NCBI RefSeq assembly: GCF_003752155.1
Contig: NZ_RJVG01000004.1
Coordinates: forward strand, 186,001-250,000
Origin: Mobilisporobacter senegalensis
GTDB lineage: Bacteria > Bacillota > Clostridia > Lachnospirales > Lachnospiraceae
Length of the DNA stretch: 64,000 nt
Direction of reading: 5' to 3'
Shown: piece after piece, positions 1 to 7,906 of the stretch
How the letters are laid out: every line of letters starts with the position of its first letter
Position numbering within the stretch: position 1 is the first letter of the stretch
Translations under genes and position numbers: made by a program
The notes under the pieces: model-generated
The model's database searches: none
Told to the model about the DNA's origin: nothing
The model's input: only the letters and a program-made list of their open reading frames with translations

Positions 1-952
1 TTAAACTATCATATAATAATTCCCTATTTTTATTGTATATTGCTATATCCACCTCGGAATTAATACACTTAGCTACTACTCTTTGCATTAAAGATGGTGC
101 ATTTACAAACCCAAGAATACGAGTTGCTACATTAGCTGCTGCAATGATATCCTCTGAATCCACCGCTTCATCAGGAATCACAAGATATCCTATTCTCTCT
201 CCTGGCAAAGACAGTGATTTACTAAAGGAATAACCGACAATTGTGTTTCTATAATATTTTGTAAGATAGGGTACATTTACCCCATCATATACCAGTTCCC
301 TATATGGCTCATCCGAGATCATATAGATTGCAGTGCCATATTCTTTTTGTTTCTTATCTAATACGCTGGATAATTGAATTATGGTCTCTTCTGAATATAC
401 CACTCCTGTTGGATTATTCGGAGTGTTTACAATGACTGCTTTCGTCTTTGGAGATATCTTTGATTCAAATTCTGACAAATTGGGCTGAAAAGTCGCTGTA
501 TTTGGAGATACAACAACTAATTTCCCATCATAATTATCTACATAACTTTTATATTCTCCAAAATAAGGCGCAAAAGTTATTACTTCATCCCCTGGATTTA
601 AAAGAGTTTTCAAAATAACATTTAATCCGCCTGCTGCACCAACTGTCATAATAATATTATTTATTCCAAATTTAGTGTCATACTTATTGTTTATAGATTC
701 AGCAATTGTATTCCTTACATCTTCATATCCAGAATTATTCATGTAACCATGAACTAAAATATCGTTTTCAGTACCAACTATATCCCTGATTGCTTCTTTA
801 ATTTCTTCTGGGGCTGGAACGCTAGGATTTCCCAGACTAAAATCATATACATTCTCTGCACCATACTGGGCTGCTAACTTTTTACCTTCTTCAAACATGG
901 CACGAATGACAGAACTGTTTTGTACTAAATGTTTCATTTTATCTGAAATCAT
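1..952 (-). CDS. PLP-dependent class I/II aminotransferase (3' end cut by window)
   Basis: The frame is open from ATG at 952 to the window edge (about 317 codons), so the C-terminus is missing. The fold-type I aminotransferase signature is clear: an N-terminal FSLGNPSVPAPEEI stretch, and the PLP-lysine segment SFSKSLSLPGERIGY near residues 240-255, where the lysine would form the Schiff base. Family members use an amino acid and 2-oxoglutarate or pyruvate; the substrate cannot be fixed here. The apparent TAA at bases 1-3 is out of frame. A good AAGGGG-type ribosome site lies just upstream. It is co-directional with, and about 140 bases from, the cytidylate-kinase-like gene, separated by a hairpin. 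Confidence 0.85.
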   Translation of the reverse strand, partial: MISDKMKHLVQNSSVIRAMFEEGKKLAAQYGAENVYDFSLGNPSVPAPEEIKEAIRDIVGTENDILVHGYMNNSGYEDVRNTIAESINNKYDTKFGINNIIMTVGAAGGLNVILKTLLNPGDEVITFAPYFGEYKSYVDNYDGKLVVVSPNTATFQPNLSEFESKISPKTKAVIVNTPNNPTGVVYSEETIIQLSSVLDKKQKEYGTAIYMISDEPYRELVYDGVNVPYLTKYYRNTIVGYSFSKSLSLPGERIGYLVIPDEAVDSEDIIAAANVATRILGFVNAPSLMQRVVAKCINSEVDIAIYNKNRELLYDSL

Positions 953-998
953 CGAATTACCCCTTTCCCTTCCATTAAGTAAACCCTAATCCAGGCAT

Positions 999-1038
999 GG
1001 TTTAAAGTATATCTGAATTAAGGTTGAATTTATCTAGG
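999..1038. repeat. Copy of an interspersed palindromic intergenic element
   Basis: This stretch carries GGTTTAAAGTATATCTGAATTAAGG followed by TTGAATTTATCTAGG in two joined parts. Closely related half-elements occur at 6485-6548, 25888-25907 and 59763-59797. It lies in the leader of the aminotransferase gene. Function is unknown. Confidence 0.45.
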
Positions 1039-1042
1039 ATAT

Positions 1043-1075
1043 GGGACTGTTGCAAACTAGAAATGCAACAGCCCC
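1043..1075 (-). terminator. Hairpin after the cytidylate-kinase-like gene
   Basis: GGGACTGTTGCA pairs with TGCAACAGCCCC across a 9-base loop. It lies 15 bases past the stop at 1090 and so probably ends the liv/kinase transcript. The T-tract is weak. A near copy occurs at 23530-23564, so it may also be a mobile hairpin element. Confidence 0.45.
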
Positions 1076-1089
1076 AATTATTAAATAAA

Positions 1090-1710
1090 TTATTTCATTC
1101 TTATATCAATATAAGCTTTCACAAGTTGAACACACTTATCAAAGCCTAATTCACTACTATTTAAGCAAAGGTCGTAATTCATGGCATTATCCCACTCTCT
1201 GCCCGTATAATGCTTATAATATTCTGCTCTGTTCTTATCTGTTGTTAAAATCAATTTCTCAGCATCTTTTCTTGAGAGACTATTCAACTCCATTACTTTT
1301 TCAATACAACTCTCAAGGGGTGCATGGACAAATATTTTTAATACATTCTTGTTGTCTTTTAGGACAAAATCAGCACATCTTCCAACAATAACACAGGTTT
1401 CTGTTTCTGCTAATTCTTTCATTACCTTTGCCTGATAATTAAATAAATTACGATTTGACACAAAATCATCGCTGTCTGGAGGAATTAGTTCTCCCTTATA
1501 GACTTTTCTCGCTGCCTTAAAAAGAATGCTGTTCTTGATTTTCTCATCTGCTTTACCAAATAATTCTTCATTAATTCCACTATCATCAGAAGCTAATCTT
1601 AATAATTCTCTATCATAGTACCCAATGTTTAATTCCTTTGCAAGCATCTTACCAATCGTTCTGCCGCCACTGCCATAACCTCTTGCAATTGTAATTACAA
1701 AATTATTCAT
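1090..1710 (-). CDS. Cytidylate kinase-like family protein
   Basis: The 206-residue protein begins with ITIARGYGSGGRTIGKMLA, the P-loop form typical of the cytidylate-kinase-like family that is widespread in Clostridia. A CVIVGRCADFVLKD segment (near 105-118) is the family's second landmark. Canonical Cmk phosphorylates CMP/dCMP, but this family has mostly unproven substrates. It starts 11 bases after livF and is probably cotranscribed with the liv importer. I infer an NMP-kinase-type fold with high confidence and a specific reaction with low confidence. Confidence 0.75.
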   Translation of the reverse strand: MNNFVITIARGYGSGGRTIGKMLAKELNIGYYDRELLRLASDDSGINEELFGKADEKIKNSILFKAARKVYKGELIPPDSDDFVSNRNLFNYQAKVMKELAETETCVIVGRCADFVLKDNKNVLKIFVHAPLESCIEKVMELNSLSRKDAEKLILTTDKNRAEYYKHYTGREWDNAMNYDLCLNSSELGFDKCVQLVKAYIDIRMK

Positions 1711-1721
1711 ACTAAAGCCTC

Positions 1722-2432
1722 CTACTCTCCTAAATAAGCCTTCTTAACGGAATCATCATCCATCAGAACTTTTGCATCTCCTGCGAGAACAATATTACCC
1801 GTCTCAAGAACATAAGCTCTATTTGCAATTGCCAATGCTTTTTTCGCATTTTGTTCCACTAATAATACTGTTGTTCCACTGGCACTGATTTCCTTAATAA
1901 TATTAAATATTTCTGTTACAAAAAGAGGAGATAGACCCATAGATGGTTCATCCATCAATATAATTTTAGGATGAGACATTAAGGCTCTACCCATAGCCAG
2001 CATTTGCTGTTCACCACCACTTAATGTACCAGCAATTTGATTTCTTCTTTCTTTTAATCTGGGAAAACGTTCAAATACTTTCTCAAGTGTTTCTGCGATT
2101 TCTTTTTTATCCGACCTGGTGTATGCTCCTAATTTTAAATTATCATATACTGTTAAATCTGCAAATATTCTTCTACCCTCTGGAACATGAGCCATACCAA
2201 GGGCTACGATTGTATGAGCGGGTGTTTTGAGTAGATCTTTTCCTTCAAACATAATACTGCCCTCTTTAGCAGGTACCAGCCCAGTGATGGTATGAAGAAT
2301 TGTTGTTTTACCGGCTCCATTCGCACCAATTAACGCAATTACTTCTCCCTGGTTAACTTCAAAGGAAATACCTTTAATCGCCTGGATCACTCCATAATAT
2401 ACCTGAAGATCTTTAATTTCTAACATAGCCAT
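1722..2432 (-). CDS. livF: Branched-chain amino acid ABC transporter ATPase LivF
   Basis: A 236-residue ABC ATPase: Walker A GANGAGKTT (about 36-44), signature LSGGEQQMLAMGRAL (about 137), Walker B IILMDEPSMGLSP, and the switch histidine position occupied by VEQN, typical of LivF. With LivG it powers import of branched-chain amino acids. It begins 15 bases after livG with a GGAGGG ribosome site. Order livJ-livH-livM-livG-livF and tight spacing indicate one operon. The product is complete and has normal length. Confidence 0.93.
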   Translation of the reverse strand: MAMLEIKDLQVYYGVIQAIKGISFEVNQGEVIALIGANGAGKTTILHTITGLVPAKEGSIMFEGKDLLKTPAHTIVALGMAHVPEGRRIFADLTVYDNLKLGAYTRSDKKEIAETLEKVFERFPRLKERRNQIAGTLSGGEQQMLAMGRALMSHPKIILMDEPSMGLSPLFVTEIFNIIKEISASGTTVLLVEQNAKKALAIANRAYVLETGNIVLAGDAKVLMDDDSVKKAYLGE

Positions 2433-2447
2433 AGTGTGTATTCCCTC

Positions 2448-3206
2448 CTATTCTCCTAAGTATGCTGTAATAACTTTTGGATCATTTAAAACAACTTCTG
2501 GTGTACCACTCGCAAGTTCCGTACCAAAATTTAATACCGTAATTTGCTCACAGATACCTGCTACTAATTTCATATCGTGCTCTATAAGTAATATTGTAAT
2601 ATCAAATTTATCCCGTATTAATTTGATGGTATCCATTAATTCTGCCGTTTCATTAGGATTCATTCCTGCAGCTGGTTCATCTAATAATAATAGTTTGGGT
2701 TTTGTTGCCAGTGCTCTGGCAATCTCAAGTTTTCTCTGTTTTCCATATGGTAAATTGGAGGCAAGAAAATGTGCTTCTTTATCAAGATCAAAAACGGCCA
2801 GTAACTCCATTGCCTTTTCATCCATTTGTTTTTCTTCTCTAAAATAAGAAGGTGATCGTAAAATTCCTGCCAGTGTGGAATATTTTGAATGGTTATGAAG
2901 ACCCACTTTAACATTATCAAGCACAGAAAGTTTCTTAAATAGACGGATATTCTGGAATGTTCTTCCGATTCCGGCCATATTAATCTGAGCAGGCTTCTTT
3001 CCTACTATATTCTCACCATCTAAGATAATAGAACCATCCGTTGGTTTATAAACACCTGTGAGAAGATTAAATATGGTAGTTTTACCAGCTCCATTTGGTC
3101 CAATTAAACCATATAACTGACCTTTATTGATATTCACATTAAAATCGTCAACTGCACGTAATCCCCCGAAAGAAATTCCTAAGTTTTTAACTTCTAATAA
3201 AGCCAT
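2448..3206 (-). CDS. livG: Branched-chain amino acid ABC transporter ATPase LivG
   Basis: A 252-residue ABC ATPase with Walker A GPNGAGKTT, the LivG-typical insert GIGRTFQNIRLFKKLSVLDNV, signature LPYGKQRKLEIARAL (a diverged LSGGQ, usual for LivG), Walker B LLLLDEPAAGMNP and IEHDMKLV. It is the second nucleotide-binding subunit of the liv importer. It starts 3 bases downstream of livM, consistent with translational coupling. Confidence 0.93.
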   Translation of the reverse strand: MALLEVKNLGISFGGLRAVDDFNVNINKGQLYGLIGPNGAGKTTIFNLLTGVYKPTDGSIILDGENIVGKKPAQINMAGIGRTFQNIRLFKKLSVLDNVKVGLHNHSKYSTLAGILRSPSYFREEKQMDEKAMELLAVFDLDKEAHFLASNLPYGKQRKLEIARALATKPKLLLLDEPAAGMNPNETAELMDTIKLIRDKFDITILLIEHDMKLVAGICEQITVLNFGTELASGTPEVVLNDPKVITAYLGE

Positions 3207-3209
3207 ATC

Positions 3210-4229
3210 TTATTCCCCTTTCTTTTGAAGATTTACTTTAGGCAATCTGTGAAGCATATTATTCTTTATCGCTGTAAATTTATCTGAAGAATTTACTATC
3301 ATCATGACAATTAATACAATAGCATATAGTAATTGTCTATAATCTGCTGCATCACGAAGCAATTCCGGTAAGATTGTTAATATAATGGCAGCAATAATAG
3401 AACCTTTGATGTTACCCATGCCTCCAAGTACAACAATAACAAGAATATCAATGGATTTGTTATATCCTGCTTCATTAGGGAAGATACTTCCCTGATTATG
3501 TGCATGGATTACTCCTGCAATTCCTGCAAAAAAGGAACCTACAACAAAAGCCAATAATTTAAAACGGGATATATTAATACCCATAGATTCTGCTGCAATA
3601 TGATTTTCTCTAACGGATAAAATGGCCCTGCCCTGTCTTGAACGAATCATATTAGATATTACAACTACAGCTATGACCATAATTACGAAAGCATACGTAA
3701 AATGTTTGTAATTTGTAAAAGTCTCGATTCCGCTAAGACCAGTTGCACCATTGGTTATTTTAAGATTTTCACTTAATGATCTTACAATTTCACCAAATGC
3801 TAAAGTTACAATTGCAAGATAATCTCCACGGAGCCTAAGAACTGGTATGCCAACAATTACACCAGCTAATGCAGCTGTAAGTCCACCAATGAGCAAAGCA
3901 AGTAATACGGCTATAAATGCCGACACATTCGGACTAACACCAAGCAAATATTTAGAGAAAATTGCACTGGCATAAGCACCAATCATCATGAATCCGGCAT
4001 GTCCAAGTGATAATTCTCCTAAAAAACCAGTAATGAGATTCAGGGATACTGCTAATATAACATTAACTCCTATTAATACAAGTACACTTCTGTATTGGCG
4101 TAATAATAAGTTCTGGCTGACAATAACATATACTACTAAGTAAATGGCAAGAACAAGCAATATTTTTAAAAGATTACTTTTTGTAAATAAAGTATATTTA
4201 TTTGATTTTTTCATTTTATGTTCACCCAT
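3210..4229 (-). CDS. livM: Branched-chain amino acid ABC transporter permease LivM
   Basis: A 339-residue polytopic membrane protein with about eight to nine hydrophobic helices and the LivM/LivH EAA-like loop SVRENHIAAESMGINISRFK near residues 205-225 that contacts the ATPases. It pairs with LivH to make the inner-membrane channel. It starts 8 bases after livH with AGGTGGA before ATG 4229. A second in-frame ATG 15 bases further in is possible. Confidence 0.92.
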   Translation of the reverse strand: MGEHKMKKSNKYTLFTKSNLLKILLVLAIYLVVYVIVSQNLLLRQYRSVLVLIGVNVILAVSLNLITGFLGELSLGHAGFMMIGAYASAIFSKYLLGVSPNVSAFIAVLLALLIGGLTAALAGVIVGIPVLRLRGDYLAIVTLAFGEIVRSLSENLKITNGATGLSGIETFTNYKHFTYAFVIMVIAVVVISNMIRSRQGRAILSVRENHIAAESMGINISRFKLLAFVVGSFFAGIAGVIHAHNQGSIFPNEAGYNKSIDILVIVVLGGMGNIKGSIIAAIILTILPELLRDAADYRQLLYAIVLIVMMIVNSSDKFTAIKNNMLHRLPKVNLQKKGE

Positions 4230-4237
4230 TATTCCAC

Positions 4238-5113
4238 CTACACTTTCTCAGTTCTACTCTTACCAAGTAATCCGGATGGTCGGACTAAAAGTACAAGAAT
4301 AAGAATTCCAAATACAATTGCGTTGGAAAGCTGAGTCGAAAGATACGTTTTTGATAAACTCTCTATCAATCCTAATAAAATTCCACCAAGCATTGCACCT
4401 GGTACACTTCCAATTCCACCAAGTACAGCCGCAACAAAAGCTTTAATACCAATTAATGAACCCATAGTTGGATATACATATACATAAGAACTGGCAAATA
4501 AAACACCGGCAACAGCAGCCAGGGCTGAACCGATTGCAAATGTCATTGAGATTGTTTTATTAACATTAACACCCATTAACTGAGCTGCATCTTTATCTTC
4601 CGATACTGCCAGCATTGCACTGCCTGCCTTTGTTTTATTAATAAACAAATGCAATGCTATCATACAGATACTGGTAACCACTAAAATAAGTATAGTTTGT
4701 CCTGGAACTACCAATGAACCAATCGTAATCGCTGGAATATCAAAACTCACAGGAAATGTTCTTTTTGCAGATGAAAAGATTAATAAACTGGCACTTTGTA
4801 AGAAATAACTTACACCAATTGCAGTAATTAAGACCGCTAAAGGAGGTGCTTTACGCAGTGGCTTGTAGGCTACTTTCTCAATAAAAATACCCAAAACGGC
4901 ACAGGCTGCCACTCCAATAATAAGTCCTACAGAAACAGGAAGCTTTAATACAGCTATTGCAACCCAAACAACATACGCTCCAACCATGATAATATCACCA
5001 TGGGCAAAATTAATCATCTTTGCAATACCATAAACCATCGTATAACCAAGTGCAATTAATGCATAAATACTACCTGCATTTAACCCATTAATAAGTTGGG
5101 ATAATAATTTCAT
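4238..5113 (-). CDS. livH: Branched-chain amino acid ABC transporter permease LivH
   Basis: A 291-residue permease with about eight transmembrane helices. The N-terminal GLNAGSIYALIALGYTMVYG segment is a hallmark of LivH, as is the cytoplasmic loop SEDKDAAQLMGVNVNKT. The ribosome site is AGAGGTGG seven bases before ATG. A 12-bp hairpin in the 166-base gap between livJ and livH probably lets the binding protein be made in excess over the membrane subunits. Confidence 0.93.
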   Translation of the reverse strand: MKLLSQLINGLNAGSIYALIALGYTMVYGIAKMINFAHGDIIMVGAYVVWVAIAVLKLPVSVGLIIGVAACAVLGIFIEKVAYKPLRKAPPLAVLITAIGVSYFLQSASLLIFSSAKRTFPVSFDIPAITIGSLVVPGQTILILVVTSICMIALHLFINKTKAGSAMLAVSEDKDAAQLMGVNVNKTISMTFAIGSALAAVAGVLFASSYVYVYPTMGSLIGIKAFVAAVLGGIGSVPGAMLGGILLGLIESLSKTYLSTQLSNAIVFGILILVLLVRPSGLLGKSRTEKV

Positions 5114-5197
5114 TTGTCCACCTCTTTTGCTTTATTCTTCATTGTTAATATAATACACTGTGATACCTGTAAATGCAACGAATATCTCTTAAAATAG

Positions 5198-5231
5198 GTA
5201 CAGTTGAAGCAATAAAATACTTCAACTGTAC
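5198..5231 (-). terminator. Attenuating hairpin between livJ and livH
   Basis: GTACAGTTGAAG and CTTCAACTGTAC form a perfect 12-bp stem around a 10-base loop, followed on the minus strand by CTATTTTAAG. The poor U-tract suggests a partial terminator or an mRNA-stabilising hairpin after livJ, with read-through to the permease genes. Confidence 0.65.
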
Positions 5232-5279
5232 ATTTTCATTATGAAACACAATTGTGTTTTTATGATTTTATTTATTTAA

Positions 5280-6404
5280 TTATTGCTTTAATTGATATTC
5301 TCCATTTACAATTTCAATAAGCTTAGCTGATTTATTAGGTTCTCCTTCTGGAGTAAATGTCATCTTACCAGTAACACCATCTACTTCAATTTCAGTCATT
5401 GCAGCGATTAATTTGGCGCTGTCTGTAGAACCTGCTTTTTCAATGGCTGCTTTAATAATATATACACCATCATAACCATCAGCAGCGAATTGATCCGGAA
5501 CTGCATCGAATTCTTCCTGATATGCTTTTACGAACTTTTGAACATTTTCTGCTGGATCATTAGCAGCAAATGGGCTTAAGAAGATTCCACCGTTTGCTAA
5601 AGATGCGTCCTCTAACTGTCCAAGAACACCATCCCAGCCATCACTGCCTAGAAGTGGAAGTGTAATTCCCTGTTGATTTGCCTGATTAATAATATATGCT
5701 GCATCCTGATAATATACAGGTAAGAATAAAGCATCTGCTCCTGCAGCTTTAATTGTCGTTAACTGAGTGTTAAAATCAACATCATCAGTAACAAAAGATT
5801 CTTCTGCTACAATAGTAGCACCTTTTGCTTTCGCTTCTTCTATAAATGCAGTCGCTACACCTTTACTATAGTTATCAGCAACATTATAAAGAACTGCCAG
5901 GTTTTTATATCCCAATGTTTCAACAGCATAATCAGCCATTGTCACACCCTGTAGAGGATCCGTAAAACAAACTCTGAATGCATTTTCATATTTTGTTGCC
6001 TCTTGAACAGAAGCAGATGGAGTTATCTGAAGAATTCCATCTTCATTGGTTAATTCAGTAATTGCAAGCATAGAATCACTTGTAACAGTTCCAAGGATTG
6101 CATCTGCACCTTCATCCATTACTTTATTGTAAGCAGCAATTGCGGGCTGAGCTTTTGCTTCATCGTCTAAGAAGTTAAGTTCTAATTTGATACCATTTAC
6201 TCCACCGGCATCATTAATTTCCTTAATGGCTAATTCAGCTCCTTGTTTTACAGAAATACCATAGGAAGCTGCACTTCCTGTAAGTGGACCAGAGCCACCA
6301 ATCATGAATACGTCCCCACCCGCATCTTTTTTTGCACAACCAACTGTCCCAGCTACAACCGTGGATGCAATAAGAGTTAAGCTTAATAATTTTTTCAATT
6401 TCAT
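5280..6404 (-). CDS. livJ: Branched-chain amino acid-binding lipoprotein LivJ/LivK
   Basis: A 374-residue periplasmic-binding-protein fold I receptor. The N-terminus is a lipoprotein signal with lipobox AGTVGC (Cys23), followed by IGGSGPLTGSAASYGISVKQG, the Peripla_BP_6 opening motif. It would sit on the outer face of the membrane and deliver Leu/Ile/Val (or related amino acids) to LivHM. It is the first gene of the liv operon, with an AAGGAGG ribosome site and a long leader (about 230 bases) from the promoter at 6641-6669. Exact ligand is inferred from family and context. Confidence 0.92.
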   Translation of the reverse strand: MKLKKLLSLTLIASTVVAGTVGCAKKDAGGDVFMIGGSGPLTGSAASYGISVKQGAELAIKEINDAGGVNGIKLELNFLDDEAKAQPAIAAYNKVMDEGADAILGTVTSDSMLAITELTNEDGILQITPSASVQEATKYENAFRVCFTDPLQGVTMADYAVETLGYKNLAVLYNVADNYSKGVATAFIEEAKAKGATIVAEESFVTDDVDFNTQLTTIKAAGADALFLPVYYQDAAYIINQANQQGITLPLLGSDGWDGVLGQLEDASLANGGIFLSPFAANDPAENVQKFVKAYQEEFDAVPDQFAADGYDGVYIIKAAIEKAGSTDSAKLIAAMTEIEVDGVTGKMTFTPEGEPNKSAKLIEIVNGEYQLKQ

Positions 6405-6484
6405 AATATATTCCTCCTTTTTATCTGATGACTACCAGCTGTAACACTCCCTTTTTCTAAAGAGGTCGGTAACATCTGCTATGT

Positions 6485-6548
6485 CCCTAGATAAGTTCAA
6501 CTAAATTGTGTTGTGGTTCAAACCACATCTGAATTAAGTTTCACTTAA
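6485..6548. repeat. Palindromic intergenic element in the livJ leader
   Basis: CCTAGATAAGTTCAAC, a central TGTGGTTCAAACCACA palindrome, and ATCTGAATTAAGTTTCACTT lie in sequence. The last 20 bases recur exactly (reverse complement) at 25888-25907. Related sequence is at 999-1038. It lies in the transcribed leader of livJ. Confidence 0.5.
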
Positions 6549-6598
6549 TATACAAAATTATGGCTAATTAGATTATAAATTATCTTATAGTAACCAAA

Positions 6599-6627
6599 AA
6601 GGTGTTCTTGCAATTTAAGAACACCTT
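6599..6627 (-). terminator. Strong hairpin plus T-tract just after the livJ promoter
   Basis: AAGGTGTTCTT and AAGAACACCTT form an 11-bp perfect stem, followed on the minus strand by TTTTTGGTT. It can terminate the zinc-ribbon transcript arriving from 6716. It also lies at roughly +7 to +35 of any transcript from the promoter at 6641-6669, so it could attenuate livJ. Confidence 0.8.
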
Positions 6628-6640
6628 CATTCTTTTGTAT

Positions 6641-6669
6641 ATAATACTCTTAATAGTTTAATTTGTCAA
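6641..6669 (-). promoter_or_regulatory. Sigma-A promoter for the liv operon
   Basis: On the minus strand, TTGACA (6664-6669) and TATTAT (6641-6646) are separated by exactly 17 bases. It lies directly between the zinc-ribbon stop codon and the hairpin at 6599-6627. Confidence 0.75.
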
Positions 6670-6715
6670 CAGGAAAAAGCATTAATTCGTTACTCTGGCA
6701 AAGTGGTTTTTTCCC

Positions 6716-6988
6716 TTAATAATTGATTTCTCCTCCGCATTTATCACAATATTCCAATCCTTCCAAAGTTTCCCCTCCACAGTCAGGGCAGATAATCTTT
6801 GCCGGACAGATTTCTCTCTCAACAATTGGATATTCTTCATTCTGAGGATCGCTGTTTCCTCCTATTAATTTTGAAGGCTGACTGCTATCTTCTTTTTTAA
6901 CAGTGAGTTTTGCGCTTTGTTCATTAAGTAATATTTTCTTCTCCTGTTTTTCTGCAAATTTATTAAATATTTTATCCTTAAATGACAT
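6716..6988 (-). CDS. Small zinc-ribbon protein
   Basis: A 90-residue protein with a charged, lysine-rich N-terminal half and a C-terminal zinc ribbon CPDCGG...CDKCGG (two CxxC pairs about 16 residues apart), preceded by a further C and CPAK. Function is unknown. Such ribbons usually bind structural zinc. It starts 43 bases downstream of the TIM-barrel gene with a GAGGAG site and is likely cotranscribed with it. A hairpin terminator follows. Confidence 0.7.
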   Translation of the reverse strand: MSFKDKIFNKFAEKQEKKILLNEQSAKLTVKKEDSSQPSKLIGGNSDPQNEEYPIVEREICPAKIICPDCGGETLEGLEYCDKCGGEINY

Positions 6989-7031
6989 ATTTTTCTCCTC
7001 TTATTATATGTATTTATTTCCCTTTTATCCT

Positions 7032-7709
7032 CTAAATTATATTTTCATTCTCACGATATGTTTTCATCATCTTTCGGAAAATTTCACCTGTTGTAGGAGG
7101 CGTATAAGTAATCGCATTGGCACCTGCCTGTATTGTTCTTAATATACTTTCTTCCGTTGGTCCTCCTGTGGCAATGATAGGTATGTCCGGATATTTATCA
7201 CGGATTTGCTCTACAATATATACTGTATTCCCTGCTCCTGATACATTAAGAATATCAGCTCCGGCTCTTATTCTCTCATCAATATCTGTCTTATCGGATA
7301 TCACTGTAACGACTATTGGTATATCTATCTTTTCTTTTAAATAAGCAATGGTTTCATTAGGAGTAGGAGCATTCACCACAACACCTACTGCTCCTTGAAA
7401 TTCTGCATCTTCTGCAAGGTTTGTTACTCTTTTACCAGTTGTTGTCCCACCTCCAACTCCACAAAATACAGGTACGTCAGAAGCACTAATAATTGAGTGT
7501 GTTATAATCGGTTGGGGTGTAAATGGATATACTGCGATAACAGCATTGGCATTACAATTACGGATAATCGCAACATCCGTTGTAAAAACTACAGATCTTA
7601 TAAGCTTTCCAAAAATTCGAATGCCACTTACCTGATCAATCACTTTGGGGACGCGTATCATATGTTTTCTTAAAATTCCATCAATTTCTGGTACACTTCT
7701 TGCTTCCAT
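7032..7709 (-). CDS. TIM-barrel protein of unknown reaction
   Basis: The 225-residue protein shows alternating beta-alpha repeats ending in strand-loop motifs FCGVGGGTTTG, NVSGAGN and IIATGGPTEESI, which look like the phosphate-binding loops of TIM barrels (HisA/NanE/IMPDH-like). Homologues in Clostridia are often labelled simply hydrolase; I cannot name a substrate. A good RBS (AAGGAGG) precedes ATG 7709 and a sigma-A promoter lies at 7745-7773. The zinc-ribbon gene follows. Confidence 0.6.
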   Translation of the reverse strand: MEARSVPEIDGILRKHMIRVPKVIDQVSGIRIFGKLIRSVVFTTDVAIIRNCNANAVIAVYPFTPQPIITHSIISASDVPVFCGVGGGTTTGKRVTNLAEDAEFQGAVGVVVNAPTPNETIAYLKEKIDIPIVVTVISDKTDIDERIRAGADILNVSGAGNTVYIVEQIRDKYPDIPIIATGGPTEESILRTIQAGANAITYTPPTTGEIFRKMMKTYRENENII

Positions 7710-7744
7710 TGCTTTTCCTCCTTATTTCCCGTGTTAATAAGATA

Positions 7745-7773
7745 ATTATATCTAAATTGTAACACTCTAACAA
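7745..7773 (-). promoter_or_regulatory. Sigma-A promoter for the TIM-barrel/zinc-ribbon genes
   Basis: Minus strand TTGTTA (7768-7773), 17-base spacer, TATAAT (7745-7750). It is about 35 bases upstream of the ATG at 7709. Confidence 0.7.
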
Positions 7774-7841
7774 GAAAAAAAGGGCGCAAAATAATTGATA
7801 TTTTAGCATATTTTTCACTTTACTGCTATCCCCATTTAAAT

Positions 7842-7900
7842 AAAAAAGCTATTGCATAATAATCCCTTTATAATGAAAAGAAATATATTTTGCAATAGCC
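7842..7900 (-). terminator. Rho-independent terminator of clpX
   Basis: GGCTATTGCA and TGCAATAGC pair across a long AT-rich loop and are followed on the minus strand by TTTTTTA. It starts 7 bases past the clpX stop. Confidence 0.75.
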
Positions 7901-7906
7901 CATTTA

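Noticed and set aside
1-3. TAA at the window start as the aminotransferase stop codon
   Set aside because: It is out of frame with the ATG at 952; the gene continues beyond the window.
6405-6598. Possible riboswitch (ykkC/ppGpp-like) in the livJ leader because of CTAGGGAC
   Set aside because: Only a few consensus bases match and the expected helices could not be drawn; the palindromic repeat explains part of the sequence.
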